A model generated the notes under the pieces. The model was not told the origin of the DNA, searched no databases, and worked only from the letters and a program-made list of their open reading frames with translations. Source: Bacillota bacterium (GTDB lineage Bacteria > Bacillota > Clostridia > Christensenellales > Aristaeellaceae). From it: a stretch of 64,000 bases of DNA. Shown here one piece after another: positions 38,430 through 47,508 of the stretch (within the stretch, counting starts at the first letter, position 1; the number at the start of each line of letters is the position of its first letter). Location of the stretch: positions 22,344 to 86,343 of the forward strand of contig JAEYOV010000033.1 in assembly GCA_023411395.1 (NCBI GenBank), written 5' to 3'. The translations under genes were made by a program, and so were the position numbers.

Positions 38430-38469
38430 AGCGGGAAGGGGGATTTTTGAAAAAATCCCCCTTCCCGCT
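38430..38469. terminator. 19-bp perfect hairpin with TTTTTGAAAAA apex
   Basis: AGCGGGAAGGGGGATTTTT pairs completely with its right arm around GA. It sits between convergent genes (SGNH hydrolase and beta-helix glycosidase) and can serve both. Related hairpins occur at 40468-40505 and 62333-62370. Confidence 0.7.
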
Positions 38470-38532
38470 TCTTAACCTCAAATGCAAATGAAAAAACAAA
38501 CAGCCCATGGCCTTTCAGCAGCATATCACAAG

Positions 38533-40416
38533 CTATTGGATAATGGCATCTGCCACCTGCGCGCCGGCCGCACCCGTATTTTTCGTAAACTGAATCTTCA
38601 ACGCCAAGAAGCTTTCCCCGGGCAGCGTCACGGTAACACTGTTTCCGGTGTCAGGATCAAACGTATAGTCCTGGGAAGGCAGAATGTCGGTAAAGAAAGT
38701 TCCGTCGGCGCTGCCTGAAACGGAGAACGTTTGGGTGCGTTTGCCCCATATGGAGGCCGGGTTCAAACGCAGGACCAGGGTTTTGGGGGATGAAGGTTCG
38801 GCAAAGGAGAGCGTCAGTTCATCCTGACCATATCCCGCGCCTTCCCAGTAGGTGTTCAGGTCACCGTCCACTGCATTTGAGGCAGCGTAAGACTGGGTCT
38901 GGCCGTTGGCGGAGGCGGTAAGGCTGATCCCGGTCGGAAGGGCGGCAGGCGCTTCCTTGTTTTTGTAGGTATGCAGGTAGCCGGGATCATTGGCGGTCAC
39001 AAGGCTTTGGTCCGCCTCCACCCGGATGTTTTCCCCGATCCTGTTGTTCTTGTTCAGGCGGATGTCATCAAGCGTTGTAACGCGCTTGCCCAGAATCTCC
39101 ATGTTGCGGAACAATACGTCGTCAATGGTATAATCCTTGTTGAAGGCAAAGATGCGGACAGAGGCTTCCTTGCCGCTTAAAACCTTGATGTTGTCAAACA
39201 CCACGCCCCGGATGTTGCCCCGGACAGCGGATTTGGACCACTGGGACTTGGTGGTGGTCAGCTCAATGAGCAGCCTCGTGCCGTCGCCCTCGCCCATTTG
39301 AGCATCTTCCACCACGATATTTTCAAAGCGTACGTTTCTCACCAGTGCGTTGTCGCCGTTGTGCACGGACATGACGGGCTTGTGGAAGTTGTGCAGCACC
39401 GTGATATTGCGGAAGGTGATATCCTCCATCATATCCGCCCGCGTCTCATAGCCCACCTCGCAGGACTGGGCCAGGTCGGTCCAGAGCACGCAATTTTCAA
39501 AGAGGATGTTTTTCACATTGCCGTCGTAGCCCTTTACCACCAGGTTGTCATCCCAGCCCCTTACGAAGCAGTTGCGTGCCGTTACGTTCTGGCAGGACTG
39601 GGTGGTGATGCCGTCGGAGTTGGACCGGGCGGCCACGATATTGATCCCGTCAATCGTAACGGTATCGCACTTGTACAGGTTCACCGTCCAGGCGGCGGGG
39701 TCCAGGATGGTGATGCCCCCGATAAATATGTTTTTGCTATCGGTGAAGTTGATGGGCACGATGGTATCTTCCCACCGGTCATAGCGGCTGCCGTCGATAA
39801 TGCCCCGGCCCAGGATGCGCACATTTTCAACGCCCCCGGCCTGGATGTATCCCCGAAGCACGCAGCCCCCGGCCAGGTAGATGGTCTGGCCGCTCTTTGG
39901 AACAATCAGCCCCGCATCGTGCAGGCCGGGGCCGAAGTAGATCACGCCGGGGTCCTTTTTATCGGGGATATCCGTTTCCAATGCGGAAGCGAACAGGTGG
40001 AGCGCGCCTTTCACCTGGTTGTTGTAGTCCACGGTAACGGCGGCAGGTTCCCGAAGGATGAACTGTGCGGTATCGCCCTTGATATCGGGCGTGATGCCCA
40101 GCGACAAGGGCCTTACGGTGACGGATTCCAACGAAACGCCCGGAAACTGCACCGTGACCGATACCGGCCCGCCCATGGAGAACAGCGCCACCGGTGTTTT
40201 TGAAAGCAGCGGCCGGGAGGTCCACGTCCTCTGGTGATTCACCGCCGTATCGATGACAGAAAGGGGCCGGCCCTCGATCCACACCTTGCAGGTTTCGCTT
40301 GGAAGTATGTTCATGGGTTGGCTGTACAGCGCCACCGGGTATCCCTCCTGGGCAAAGGATGCCGCCGGCAGTAAAAGAAGCAAAAAACACATCAGAAAAG
40401 ATATGAGCTTTTTCAT
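38533..40416 (-). CDS. Secreted right-handed beta-helix glycosidase (GH28/GH49-like) with C-terminal F5/8C-type domain
   Basis: 627 residues: signal peptide (ends SFAQ, about residue 23), a beta-sandwich N-domain (about 25-130), a parallel beta-helix (about 140-480) with GRGIIDGSRYD, RSNSDGITTQ and GWDDNLVVKG, and a C-terminal discoidin/F5-8C-like carbohydrate-binding domain (about 495-627). The Asp residues expected in NxDG and DD of GH28 are present, but the family's GHG and RIK motifs are not, and the N-domain recalls GH49 dextranases. AGGGAGG precedes the ATG. Last gene of the sugar operon. Confidence 0.8.
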   Translation of the reverse strand: MKKLISFLMCFLLLLLPAASFAQEGYPVALYSQPMNILPSETCKVWIEGRPLSVIDTAVNHQRTWTSRPLLSKTPVALFSMGGPVSVTVQFPGVSLESVTVRPLSLGITPDIKGDTAQFILREPAAVTVDYNNQVKGALHLFASALETDIPDKKDPGVIYFGPGLHDAGLIVPKSGQTIYLAGGCVLRGYIQAGGVENVRILGRGIIDGSRYDRWEDTIVPINFTDSKNIFIGGITILDPAAWTVNLYKCDTVTIDGINIVAARSNSDGITTQSCQNVTARNCFVRGWDDNLVVKGYDGNVKNILFENCVLWTDLAQSCEVGYETRADMMEDITFRNITVLHNFHKPVMSVHNGDNALVRNVRFENIVVEDAQMGEGDGTRLLIELTTTKSQWSKSAVRGNIRGVVFDNIKVLSGKEASVRIFAFNKDYTIDDVLFRNMEILGKRVTTLDDIRLNKNNRIGENIRVEADQSLVTANDPGYLHTYKNKEAPAALPTGISLTASANGQTQSYAASNAVDGDLNTYWEGAGYGQDELTLSFAEPSSPKTLVLRLNPASIWGKRTQTFSVSGSADGTFFTDILPSQDYTFDPDTGNSVTVTLPGESFLALKIQFTKNTGAAGAQVADAIIQ

Positions 40417-40467
40417 CGCGAGCGCCTCCCTGAAATGTCAACAGGATGATGTTTTCCTGGAGGTGGT

Positions 40468-40505
40468 CCGGAGGAATCTCCTTTTTCAAAAGGAGGTTCC
40501 TCCGG
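40468..40505. other. Intra-operon hairpin between GH65 and the beta-helix gene
   Basis: CCGGAGGAATCTCCTTTT pairs with the right arm with a single G-U position; on the minus strand the apex reads TTTTGAAAAA, as in the hairpins at 38430 and 62333. No U-run; may limit read-through or protect the upstream message. Confidence 0.6.
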
Positions 40506-40509
40506 TGGT

Positions 40510-42816
40510 CTACTCCCGGTATTCCTCCGGTATCTGAAGCGATGCTTCTTCCTTGCCCACGGTAATCTCCCGGCCATAGGCAAGAAGCTTTACAGGACTT
40601 CCCTGAATGAGTGACAGTGTCACGGTTTCCCCAAGTACATCCACCTTGAGCGTGCTGCCGCCAACCGTCAGGCAAAAATGATAGCCGTCCCAGGCGGCGG
40701 GAATGGAGGGGGCAAGCGAGGGTATCTCCCCGTCGGTGCGTAAGCCGCCAAAGCCGAAAACGATGGTCACCCACGCGGCGGCGATGTTGGCCAGGTGAAG
40801 CCCTTCGGCTGTATTGCAGTTGTAGTTGTCCAGGTCCAGCCTTGCGGCAAAGCCGAAAAAGCGGAAAGCTTCCTGATGCCGCTTGAGTTCGCTGGCCAGG
40901 ATGGCGTGGATGGAAGGAGACAGGGAGCTTTCGTGAATGCACCGGGGCTCGTAGTAGTCGTAGTTGGCGGTTTTTTCCGCCAGCGTATAATCGCCTGGAT
41001 ACAGGAACATGGCCATCAGCACGTCGGGCTGCTTGATCATGTCGGTTCGGTAAATGCGGTCATAGCTCCAGTGGTGGTATAAGGGAAATTCCGTGGCGGG
41101 AATGGAATGGATGTCCAGGTGAGGCAAAGTGAAATAGCCCTCGTGCTGCTCGAAGACAAGATTCTCATCCTGCGCAAGAAGCATGGCCTTGGCGCATGCT
41201 GCCCAACCGGCACGCTCCTCATCTGTAACGGACAGTTTTCCAAAGGCGGCCGCAAAGGCCTCCGGCGCTTCCTTTTCCATTCGGTCAAGAACGTGCAATG
41301 TAAATTCAAGCGTCTTTTTGCCCATGAAATTGGTGTAATAATTGTTGTTCACCATCAGGTGGAATTCGTCCGGGCCCATGACGCCGTAATAGCCGTAGGC
41401 GGTATGATCCTGGTTCCAATTCCCCCGGGAGGCGCAATAGCGGCTGATTTCCACCAGCATCTCGATGCCTTCCCTAAATAAAAACGTGTCGTCGCCAGTC
41501 TGATGGTGGTAATTCCACACGGCATAGGCCACGGATGTGCTGGGCTGCATTTGCAGGCTGGCGTGCTGCCAGAGGGTGCAAGCTTCCTTGCCGTTCAGCG
41601 TGGCAATGGGATAGCACGCGCCCTTGCAGTCCAGTTGTTTTGCCCTCTCCCTAGCCTCAGGCAAGGTATGGTAGCGGTAGAGCAAAAGGTTCCTGGCGGC
41701 CTTCACATCATTGAGCAGATAATAGGGCAGGCAATATGTTTCCGTATCCCAGAAGGCGTGGCCGTTGTAGGCTTCCCCTGTGAGCCCCTTGGCGCCGATG
41801 TTGTTGCGCCCGTCAAAGCCCCGGTAGGTCTGGTGAAGCTGGAAGATGCAGTAGCGTATGCCCTGTTGGTTTAAAGGGTCGCCGTCAATCTGCACATCGG
41901 CGGTGCGCCACAGGGCGGCATAATGCGATTCATTCCTCTTTATAAGGGAATCAAAGTCCGATGTTGTCCGGGCGTTTGCCACTGCTTTGCGCAATAGTGC
42001 CGGATCTTTGCCGGAGTTTTCCCCCCGGCGAAGCGAATCGGCCCATATTCTCTTCTCAAAGACCGCAGGCCTTCCCGGTTCAAGGGTGCATTCCACCTCA
42101 AAACCGGTAAATAGCTTCTTCTCAACAGGGCTGGCGGTGCACCCATCAGGCAGGGACAGCGCAAAGCCGTACAGCGCCTTCTGGCCTGTGGTTTTAGTCT
42201 CAAGCAGGCGGGCGGCGGTGAAGCCGTCAAATAGTCCTCCCCTGTCCTGCCAATCGCACCGGCCGGTGTTTTGGTGAATCACATGGCCGTTGACGCCCAG
42301 CACAAGGCTTGCCTGCACAGGGGCATCCAATGCCTCAAGGGTAACGCGCTGACCCGCCTGATGGGGGTCCTCCATGCCCAAAAGCCGTTCAAACATCACC
42401 GATACCTTGCCGCCGCCGGGCAGTTTCCAAACAAAGCGGCGGGACAACAAACCGGTTCTCATATCCAATACCCGCTCAAAATCGGAAAAGGAACAAACAC
42501 CCAGGTCCAGCCTGTGCCCATCCACGGCGATGGGGCAATAGAGATAATCCGGAGCACAGACCATGTAATGGGTCTGTTTCACGATGCCCTTGTAGCCGCC
42601 GGGAGTCTCCTCCCCGTCCAGCTCATAGATGCCGCCCAGGTAGCTGCCCAGAAGGCTGTCAAGCGAGCCGCCTTCCTCAAAGTAACCTCGCACGCCCATA
42701 TGCTCGTTGGCCAGGGAAAAAACCGACTCGCTGACACGGCTGTGGGCAGGGTCAAAACCTTTCTCCGCAATCTTAAAGGGGTAACACTCGAAATACACGT
42801 CCGCTTTCTTTGCCAT
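40510..42816 (-). CDS. Glycoside hydrolase family 65 phosphorylase
   Basis: 768 residues, full-length GH65: N-terminal beta-sandwich, (alpha/alpha)6 barrel and small C-terminal beta domain. The catalytic acid Glu is in YYGVMGPDEFHLMVNNNYYT (about residue 480) and the phosphate-binding SSLSPS near 615 follows HE. These inverting enzymes split alpha-linked disaccharides (maltose, trehalose, kojibiose, nigerose) into beta-glucose 1-phosphate; which linkage cannot be told. Cytoplasmic. The ATG at 42816 has AAAGGA at 8-base spacing. Confidence 0.93.
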   Translation of the reverse strand: MAKKADVYFECYPFKIAEKGFDPAHSRVSESVFSLANEHMGVRGYFEEGGSLDSLLGSYLGGIYELDGEETPGGYKGIVKQTHYMVCAPDYLYCPIAVDGHRLDLGVCSFSDFERVLDMRTGLLSRRFVWKLPGGGKVSVMFERLLGMEDPHQAGQRVTLEALDAPVQASLVLGVNGHVIHQNTGRCDWQDRGGLFDGFTAARLLETKTTGQKALYGFALSLPDGCTASPVEKKLFTGFEVECTLEPGRPAVFEKRIWADSLRRGENSGKDPALLRKAVANARTTSDFDSLIKRNESHYAALWRTADVQIDGDPLNQQGIRYCIFQLHQTYRGFDGRNNIGAKGLTGEAYNGHAFWDTETYCLPYYLLNDVKAARNLLLYRYHTLPEARERAKQLDCKGACYPIATLNGKEACTLWQHASLQMQPSTSVAYAVWNYHHQTGDDTFLFREGIEMLVEISRYCASRGNWNQDHTAYGYYGVMGPDEFHLMVNNNYYTNFMGKKTLEFTLHVLDRMEKEAPEAFAAAFGKLSVTDEERAGWAACAKAMLLAQDENLVFEQHEGYFTLPHLDIHSIPATEFPLYHHWSYDRIYRTDMIKQPDVLMAMFLYPGDYTLAEKTANYDYYEPRCIHESSLSPSIHAILASELKRHQEAFRFFGFAARLDLDNYNCNTAEGLHLANIAAAWVTIVFGFGGLRTDGEIPSLAPSIPAAWDGYHFCLTVGGSTLKVDVLGETVTLSLIQGSPVKLLAYGREITVGKEEASLQIPEEYRE

Positions 42817-42840
42817 GATATCCATCCTTTGACGAAATAA

Positions 42841-43743
42841 TTAACCCTTAATCCCGGCGGAGATCACATTTTGCGTGATTTTGCGCTGAAAGGCAATAAA
42901 CAGGAGGATGGGCGGAATGATGGCAAACACGATGGCCCTGATCACATCCATATCATTGACACGGTCGGAGGTGCGATAGGTAAACAACCGCACCATCACC
43001 GTTTCCAGCGGCGTGTTGCTCAGCACAAGGTAGGGCAGCAGGAAGTCCGACCAGGCAGCGGTTACGGCATAGATGAGAATGACCATGTTGATGGGCATGC
43101 TCAGCGGCATGACGATACGGAAAAAGAGGTTCAGGTCATTGCAGCCGTCCAGCCTGGCCGCTTCCAGAAGCGAGGTAGGCATGGCATCATAAAAGTTTTT
43201 GAAGAGCACCACATAAAACGCGTTGGCACCGATGGCCAGCCACAAAGGCAGGAACGATCCGATCAGACCCAAGTTCTTGATGTTGATCAAAAGAGGTACC
43301 ATGCTGGTGGTCGCGGGGAGCATGAGGCTGCCCATGATCAGCCCGTAGACAATTTTATGGCCCCGTGGCTTTAAGCGGGAAATGACGTAGGCGATTAGCC
43401 CGTTGAAAAATACCGCGCTCACCGCGCTGCCCAGCACCACCCAAAGGCTGTTGAGGTAGAAGCGGTAGAACTTCATCTCCCGCCAGGCGGTTTCATACCC
43501 TTCCAGGCTGAAGGAAACGGGCAGAAATTGGGGGCGGTACCAGTTATCCAGTCCCTTTACGCCGCGAACGAATTCCTTATTCTCCTTAAAGCCCGCCAGC
43601 AATACCCAGATGATGGGCATCAGGGAAAGCAGGAGGGCCGCCACGCAAAAAATAAACATGAGCGAATAACCGATCTGCACGGGAGGCTTGCGCAAATCAT
43701 AGCCGCGGATGGAGCCGTCGGACTTGGTGATGAGCTTTTTCAT
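42841..43743 (-). CDS. Carbohydrate ABC transporter permease (MalG type)
   Basis: 300 residues, six membrane helices, with the EAA loop LLEAARLDGCNDLNLFFRIVMP (contacting the ATPase) near residue 200. The ATG at 43743 has GGGGAGGGATACGC upstream. No ATPase is encoded in this operon, so a shared MsiK-like ATPase elsewhere is probably used. Confidence 0.92.
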   Translation of the reverse strand: MKKLITKSDGSIRGYDLRKPPVQIGYSLMFIFCVAALLLSLMPIIWVLLAGFKENKEFVRGVKGLDNWYRPQFLPVSFSLEGYETAWREMKFYRFYLNSLWVVLGSAVSAVFFNGLIAYVISRLKPRGHKIVYGLIMGSLMLPATTSMVPLLINIKNLGLIGSFLPLWLAIGANAFYVVLFKNFYDAMPTSLLEAARLDGCNDLNLFFRIVMPLSMPINMVILIYAVTAAWSDFLLPYLVLSNTPLETVMVRLFTYRTSDRVNDMDVIRAIVFAIIPPILLFIAFQRKITQNVISAGIKG

Positions 43744-43757
43744 GCGTATCCCTCCCC

Positions 43758-44666
43758 TCACATATCCTTGGGCCTGTTGATCTTGTTGTACAGGAGCGTC
43801 AGCGTGATCAGTGCGATGGAGATAAACACCGATACCGCCGTCGCCTTGGGGTAATCAAACGAATCGAAGGCGTAACGGAACACAAGCTGCATCAGGGATA
43901 CGGATGCATTGTTGGGCCCGCCGTTGGTCATGACCAGGGGCTCATACAGCACCTGGAACACTGCGATCACCTGAAGAATGAGCAGCGTCCGGCCCAGGTT
44001 ATAAAGCTGCGGAACGGTAATGTGGGCGATACGCTGGCGCACGTTGGCGCCATCGATGATGGCGGCTTCATACAGCTCCGGGTTAATCCCCTGCAGGCCC
44101 GCAAGATAGATGAGGGTGGTAGCGCCGGCCCCCTTCCATGTCATGGCCACAACGATCATGGGAATCGCCAGGGAGGCGTTGCTCAGCCATGCGCCGCCCG
44201 GGAGGCCGACGGCGCCCAGCAGCATATTCAGCCCGCCGTTGTCGCCGCTTTTGAACAGATACCGCCACAAAAACACCGTGGCCAGGCCGGGAACGATGTT
44301 GGGCAGGTAAATGGCCACCCGGAACAGGCTTTTGCCATATGCCATTTCCTGAATGAAAACTGCCAGAATGATAGGCACAAAAAAGCCAATCACCAGTGAC
44401 CAGAGCGTATACAGGAACGTATTGCGCACCGCGGGCCAAAAGTCCGGGTGGGCAATCACGGCTTTGAAGTTTTCCAGCCCGGCAAAGCCTAAGATGCGGA
44501 CGCCCTGGGCTTTGAACAAACTCAGATACAGGCTTTGCATCAGGGGAACCCACACGAAAAACGCAAACAGGATCAGGCTGGGCAGCATAATGCACCAGGC
44601 GATCACATCCCTGCCGTATTTTGCGCGCAACGTGCGGCGGGGACGGGCAGGGGCCGCAGAAATCAT
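43758..44666 (-). CDS. Carbohydrate ABC transporter permease (MalF type)
   Basis: 302 residues, six membrane helices, EAA loop YEAAIIDGANVRQRIAHITVP near residue 200. The ATG at 44666 has AAGGAGGCGATCGTT upstream. It pairs with the MalG-type permease, 14 bases downstream. Confidence 0.93.
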   Translation of the reverse strand: MISAAPARPRRTLRAKYGRDVIAWCIMLPSLILFAFFVWVPLMQSLYLSLFKAQGVRILGFAGLENFKAVIAHPDFWPAVRNTFLYTLWSLVIGFFVPIILAVFIQEMAYGKSLFRVAIYLPNIVPGLATVFLWRYLFKSGDNGGLNMLLGAVGLPGGAWLSNASLAIPMIVVAMTWKGAGATTLIYLAGLQGINPELYEAAIIDGANVRQRIAHITVPQLYNLGRTLLILQVIAVFQVLYEPLVMTNGGPNNASVSLMQLVFRYAFDSFDYPKATAVSVFISIALITLTLLYNKINRPKDM

Positions 44667-44712
44667 AACGATCGCCTCCTTGCTAAAGTATACCAAAGAA
44701 AAAGGGAGGGCG

Positions 44713-44747
44713 CTTGGGAAAAAGCGCCGCGGGCGCGCTTTCCCAAG
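44713..44747 (-). other. Intercistronic hairpin between binding protein and permease, distal
   Basis: CTTGGGAAAAAGCGC pairs with GCGCTTTCCCAAG apart from a 2-base bulge. Together with 44764-44792 it separates the binding-protein gene from the permease genes, a usual means of making more binding protein than permease. Confidence 0.6.
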
Positions 44748-44763
44748 AGTCCTGTTACAAATA

Positions 44764-44792
44764 CGGGAGAGCCGGCAGGACCGGCTCTCCCG
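44764..44792 (-). other. Intercistronic hairpin between binding protein and permease, proximal
   Basis: Perfect 12-bp stem CGGGAGAGCCGG / CCGGCTCTCCCG with 5-base loop, 24 bases after the binding-protein stop on the minus strand. Confidence 0.65.
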
Positions 44793-44816
44793 GCGGAGGG
44801 AAGCATTGAATAAAGG

Positions 44817-46196
44817 TTACTTGTTGATGTCTGCGTCCAGCAGCGCCTGGAGGTTTGCATCGGCGGCATCCAGCAGCGCCTGCACATCGGCGTTCTGGTC
44901 GGTGACAACAGCCTGCAGCACCTTGGTCAGCTCGCTGTACATATCCTGGGTCTGCACGGGTTCTTCCATGCGCAGGACGCCCTCGGTGCTGACGGCGGTG
45001 AAGTATGCGTCGAACATCCGGGGATCCACATTGGTGTATTCAGCGACAACAGCTTCATTAGCGGCGAGGAAGTCCGCATCGGTCCAGGCTGGGAAGCTGC
45101 GGATCACGGGCACGCCGCGCTCCACGCGGCTCTTGGCATCCAGCACCAGGCCGTTCTTGGCGCTTTCGGTGAGAATGGGGGCCTTGCCCATGCACTCCAG
45201 ATACTTCAGGCCGGCCATGATCTGCTCATGGGTGGAGCCTTTGGCGAACATGTAGGGCGTACCGCCGATGAGGCTGAAGGTGCCGCCGGGGCCGGCGGGC
45301 ATGCCAACCATCATGAGCTTATCCACGGGCAGGCCATTGCCTTCGGTGGGTTGGTTCACAGCGTCGTTGGCGGCGATATACATGGCGGCGGCGCCGGTGC
45401 CCAACTGGGCAAAGCCGGAGCTCCAACCCTCGGTGGTGGGATCGCTGGTCAGAAGGTCATGCTCCCATTTGAGCGCCTTGACAAATTCCATGGCAGCCAC
45501 GGCTTCGGGGCTGTTCAGGTTGGCTTCCCACTTGCCATCGGCATTCTTTACTTCCAGCGTGGCGCCGAAGGTCCAGGCAATGTTGCTGAAGTGCCAGCCG
45601 CCGGCGTTGTCGGCAGCCAGGAGGCACAGGGCGGCGGAGCCGGTCTTTTCCTTGATGGTCTTGCCTGTGGTGACGAACTCTTCCCAGGTCTTGGGGTAGA
45701 GGGGCAGGCCGTTTTCATCCGTAAGGCCGGCATCTTCAAACACTTCCGCGTTGACCATCAGACCCAGGATATAGCCATCGCGGGGCAGGCCATACACGCG
45801 GCCGTTTTCATCGGACAGCAGGTTGCGGACAGAAGGGTTCATCTTGTCCAGCCAGCCAAGCTCCGTCAATTCGTCGGTAATGTCGGCCACAAAGCCGCCC
45901 TTGATGAGCTTTTGCGGTTCGGTGTACCAGGTCTCAAACAGGGTGGGGACGGTGCCGGCTTCCGCCATGGAGACAAAGGTGTCCACAGCATACTTGTAGT
46001 GGGCCTTCACCACTTCCACATCGGGCATGGCGGCCTGGAAAGCAGGCAGGAAGTTTGTTTCATGGGCTTCGATGGCGCCGGTGTCCACGTCTTCGGGCCA
46101 GATGCCCAGCGTCAGCGTGACTTTGCCTTCCGCCAGGGCGGAAACGGCGCCCAGAGCCAGCAAAAGGCTCAGGAGCAGGGCTACGAATTTTTTCAT
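44817..46196 (-). CDS. Extracellular sugar-binding protein of an ABC transporter
   Basis: 459 residues, family-1 solute-binding fold. Signal peptide MKKFVALLLSLLLALGAVS ends in ALAEG with a type-I cleavage pattern and no lipobox cysteine, so it may not be a lipoprotein. Motifs such as GRVYGLPRDGYILGLMVN and WHFSNIAWTFGATLE fit the class. The last 30 residues (ADVQALLDAADANLQALLDA) are typical. First gene of the operon that continues with two permeases, GH65 and the beta-helix enzyme. Confidence 0.92.
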   Translation of the reverse strand: MKKFVALLLSLLLALGAVSALAEGKVTLTLGIWPEDVDTGAIEAHETNFLPAFQAAMPDVEVVKAHYKYAVDTFVSMAEAGTVPTLFETWYTEPQKLIKGGFVADITDELTELGWLDKMNPSVRNLLSDENGRVYGLPRDGYILGLMVNAEVFEDAGLTDENGLPLYPKTWEEFVTTGKTIKEKTGSAALCLLAADNAGGWHFSNIAWTFGATLEVKNADGKWEANLNSPEAVAAMEFVKALKWEHDLLTSDPTTEGWSSGFAQLGTGAAAMYIAANDAVNQPTEGNGLPVDKLMMVGMPAGPGGTFSLIGGTPYMFAKGSTHEQIMAGLKYLECMGKAPILTESAKNGLVLDAKSRVERGVPVIRSFPAWTDADFLAANEAVVAEYTNVDPRMFDAYFTAVSTEGVLRMEEPVQTQDMYSELTKVLQAVVTDQNADVQALLDAADANLQALLDADINK

Positions 46197-46298
46197 GGGG
46201 GTTCCTCCTTTTAAAATAGGTGATGGTATACGCAGGAGGGACGCTTGCCCCTCCGGAGGCCCGGAAAGGGAAAAAGGAAGCTTGTGGAATTTGGCAAG

Positions 46299-46314
46299 GT
46301 TTTACGTTCAACTA
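46299..46314. promoter_or_regulatory. LacI-type operator candidate O1
   Basis: GGTTTTACGTTCAACT, an imperfect palindrome centred on ACGT just downstream of the sugar promoter -10 box. It shares the half-site GGTTTTACGT, inverted, with O2. Confidence 0.6.
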
Positions 46315-46319
46315 GTCAA

Positions 46320-46348
46320 AGTATATCATCAGCGTTCCTGTGTGTCAA
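46320..46348 (-). promoter_or_regulatory. Promoter of the sugar operon
   Basis: On the minus strand: TTGACA (46348-46343), 17-base spacer, TATACT (46325-46320), near-perfect consensus. Confidence 0.85.
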
Positions 46349-46352
46349 TACC

Positions 46353-46366
46353 GTTTCACGTAAAAC
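46353..46366. promoter_or_regulatory. LacI-type operator candidate O2
   Basis: GTTTCACGTAAAAC, palindromic but for one mismatched pair of positions and centred on ACGT, immediately upstream of the sugar promoter -35 box and between it and the lacI promoter. LacI-family sites typically centre on CG. Confidence 0.65.
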
Positions 46367-46403
46367 CTACAAAAAAATTCGAGCCTAACAGGGAGTATCT
46401 TCC

Positions 46404-46431
46404 TTGCAAACCAACCATTCTATGTTATAAT
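46404..46431 (+). promoter_or_regulatory. Promoter of the lacI-like gene
   Basis: TTGCAA (46404-46409), 16-base spacer, TATAAT (46426-46431). Confidence 0.65.
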
Positions 46432-46472
46432 AACCGTACATAGAACGCGGATAGCTGAAGGGGGCATAATGT

Positions 46473-47498
46473 TTGGTCACCATCAAGGATGTGGCGCGGG
46501 CGGTGGGTGTCAGCACCACCACGGTATCCAACGTGATCCACGGCAACGTGGGCCGCGTATCGCCGGAAATGGTGGGAAGGATACAGGATGCCATCGCGCA
46601 TTTGCAGTATGTGCCCAACATGTCGGCCAGGGCGCTGGTGAACAATGCCTCCCGGATCATCGGCGTCATCAACCACCTGGTGCCGCTGGAGAGCGGCGGA
46701 TTTTTCCAGGACCCCTTTCACGGCGCGCTGCTGGCAGGCATTGAGCAAACGCTTCGGGAGCGGGGTTATTACCTGATGGTGCGCACCATCGACAATGTGC
46801 CGGAGCTTATGTCGCTGCTGAACAACTGGAATCTGGACGGGCTGATTCTGACGGGCATATTCCCCACGGATTTTTACGAAAGCCTGATGGCACAAAAGAC
46901 GCACATTCTTTTGATCGACAGTTATATCCCAAACGACCAGGTGCTGCAGGTGCGTTTGGAGGACCAGCAGGGCGGTTACCTTGGCGCAAGGCACCTTCTG
47001 GAAAACGGCCACCGGGATATACTGTTCTGCGGCCCGCCCATTCTGGAGGAAGGCGTATTGGCCAGGCGCTTCAAGGGCTATTGCCAGGCGCTATCGGAAT
47101 ACTCCGTACCAATCAGGACGGAGAACGTGTACCAGCGGGAGATCGGCATCGAGCAGGGCACGGCCCTGGGCCGGGAACTGGCGCGCCGGCATGATTATAC
47201 CGCCATTTTCGCCACCGCCGACATCCTGGCCGCCGGGCTCATCTCAGGCTTGCAGGAGGCCGGCAGGAAAGTGCCGGAGGATATCTCCATCGTGGGCTTC
47301 GACGATTTGAACATCGCCCGCCTCACCAGCCCGCAGCTGACCACCGTTCACCAGGACGTGGTGGATAAGGGCGTTATCGCCGCCAGGATGCTCATCAACG
47401 CCTTGCAGGGCAAGGACGGTTCCGCGCCGCGCAGCGTGGTGCTGCCGGTACGCCTTGTATCCCGCCAGTCGGTGCGCCGCCTGGACGCCGCATATTAA
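46473..47498 (+). CDS. LacI-family transcriptional regulator
   Basis: 341 residues. N-terminal helix-turn-helix MVTIKDVARAVGVSTTTVSN and hinge, then the periplasmic-binding-like sensor domain (for example GARHLLENGHRDILFCGPP; VGFDDLNIARLTSPQLTTVHQ). The start must be the TTG at 46473, since TAA lies just upstream in frame; GAAGGGGG precedes it. Divergent from the sugar operon and probably its repressor and its own. Confidence 0.93.
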   Translation: MVTIKDVARAVGVSTTTVSNVIHGNVGRVSPEMVGRIQDAIAHLQYVPNMSARALVNNASRIIGVINHLVPLESGGFFQDPFHGALLAGIEQTLRERGYYLMVRTIDNVPELMSLLNNWNLDGLILTGIFPTDFYESLMAQKTHILLIDSYIPNDQVLQVRLEDQQGGYLGARHLLENGHRDILFCGPPILEEGVLARRFKGYCQALSEYSVPIRTENVYQREIGIEQGTALGRELARRHDYTAIFATADILAAGLISGLQEAGRKVPEDISIVGFDDLNIARLTSPQLTTVHQDVVDKGVIAARMLINALQGKDGSAPRSVVLPVRLVSRQSVRRLDAAY

Positions 47499-47508
47499 TG
47501 GAGGCCTT

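Noticed and set aside
45228..46214. 328-codon plus-strand frame opposite the sugar-binding protein
   Set aside because: Gly/His-rich antisense shadow without a ribosome site.
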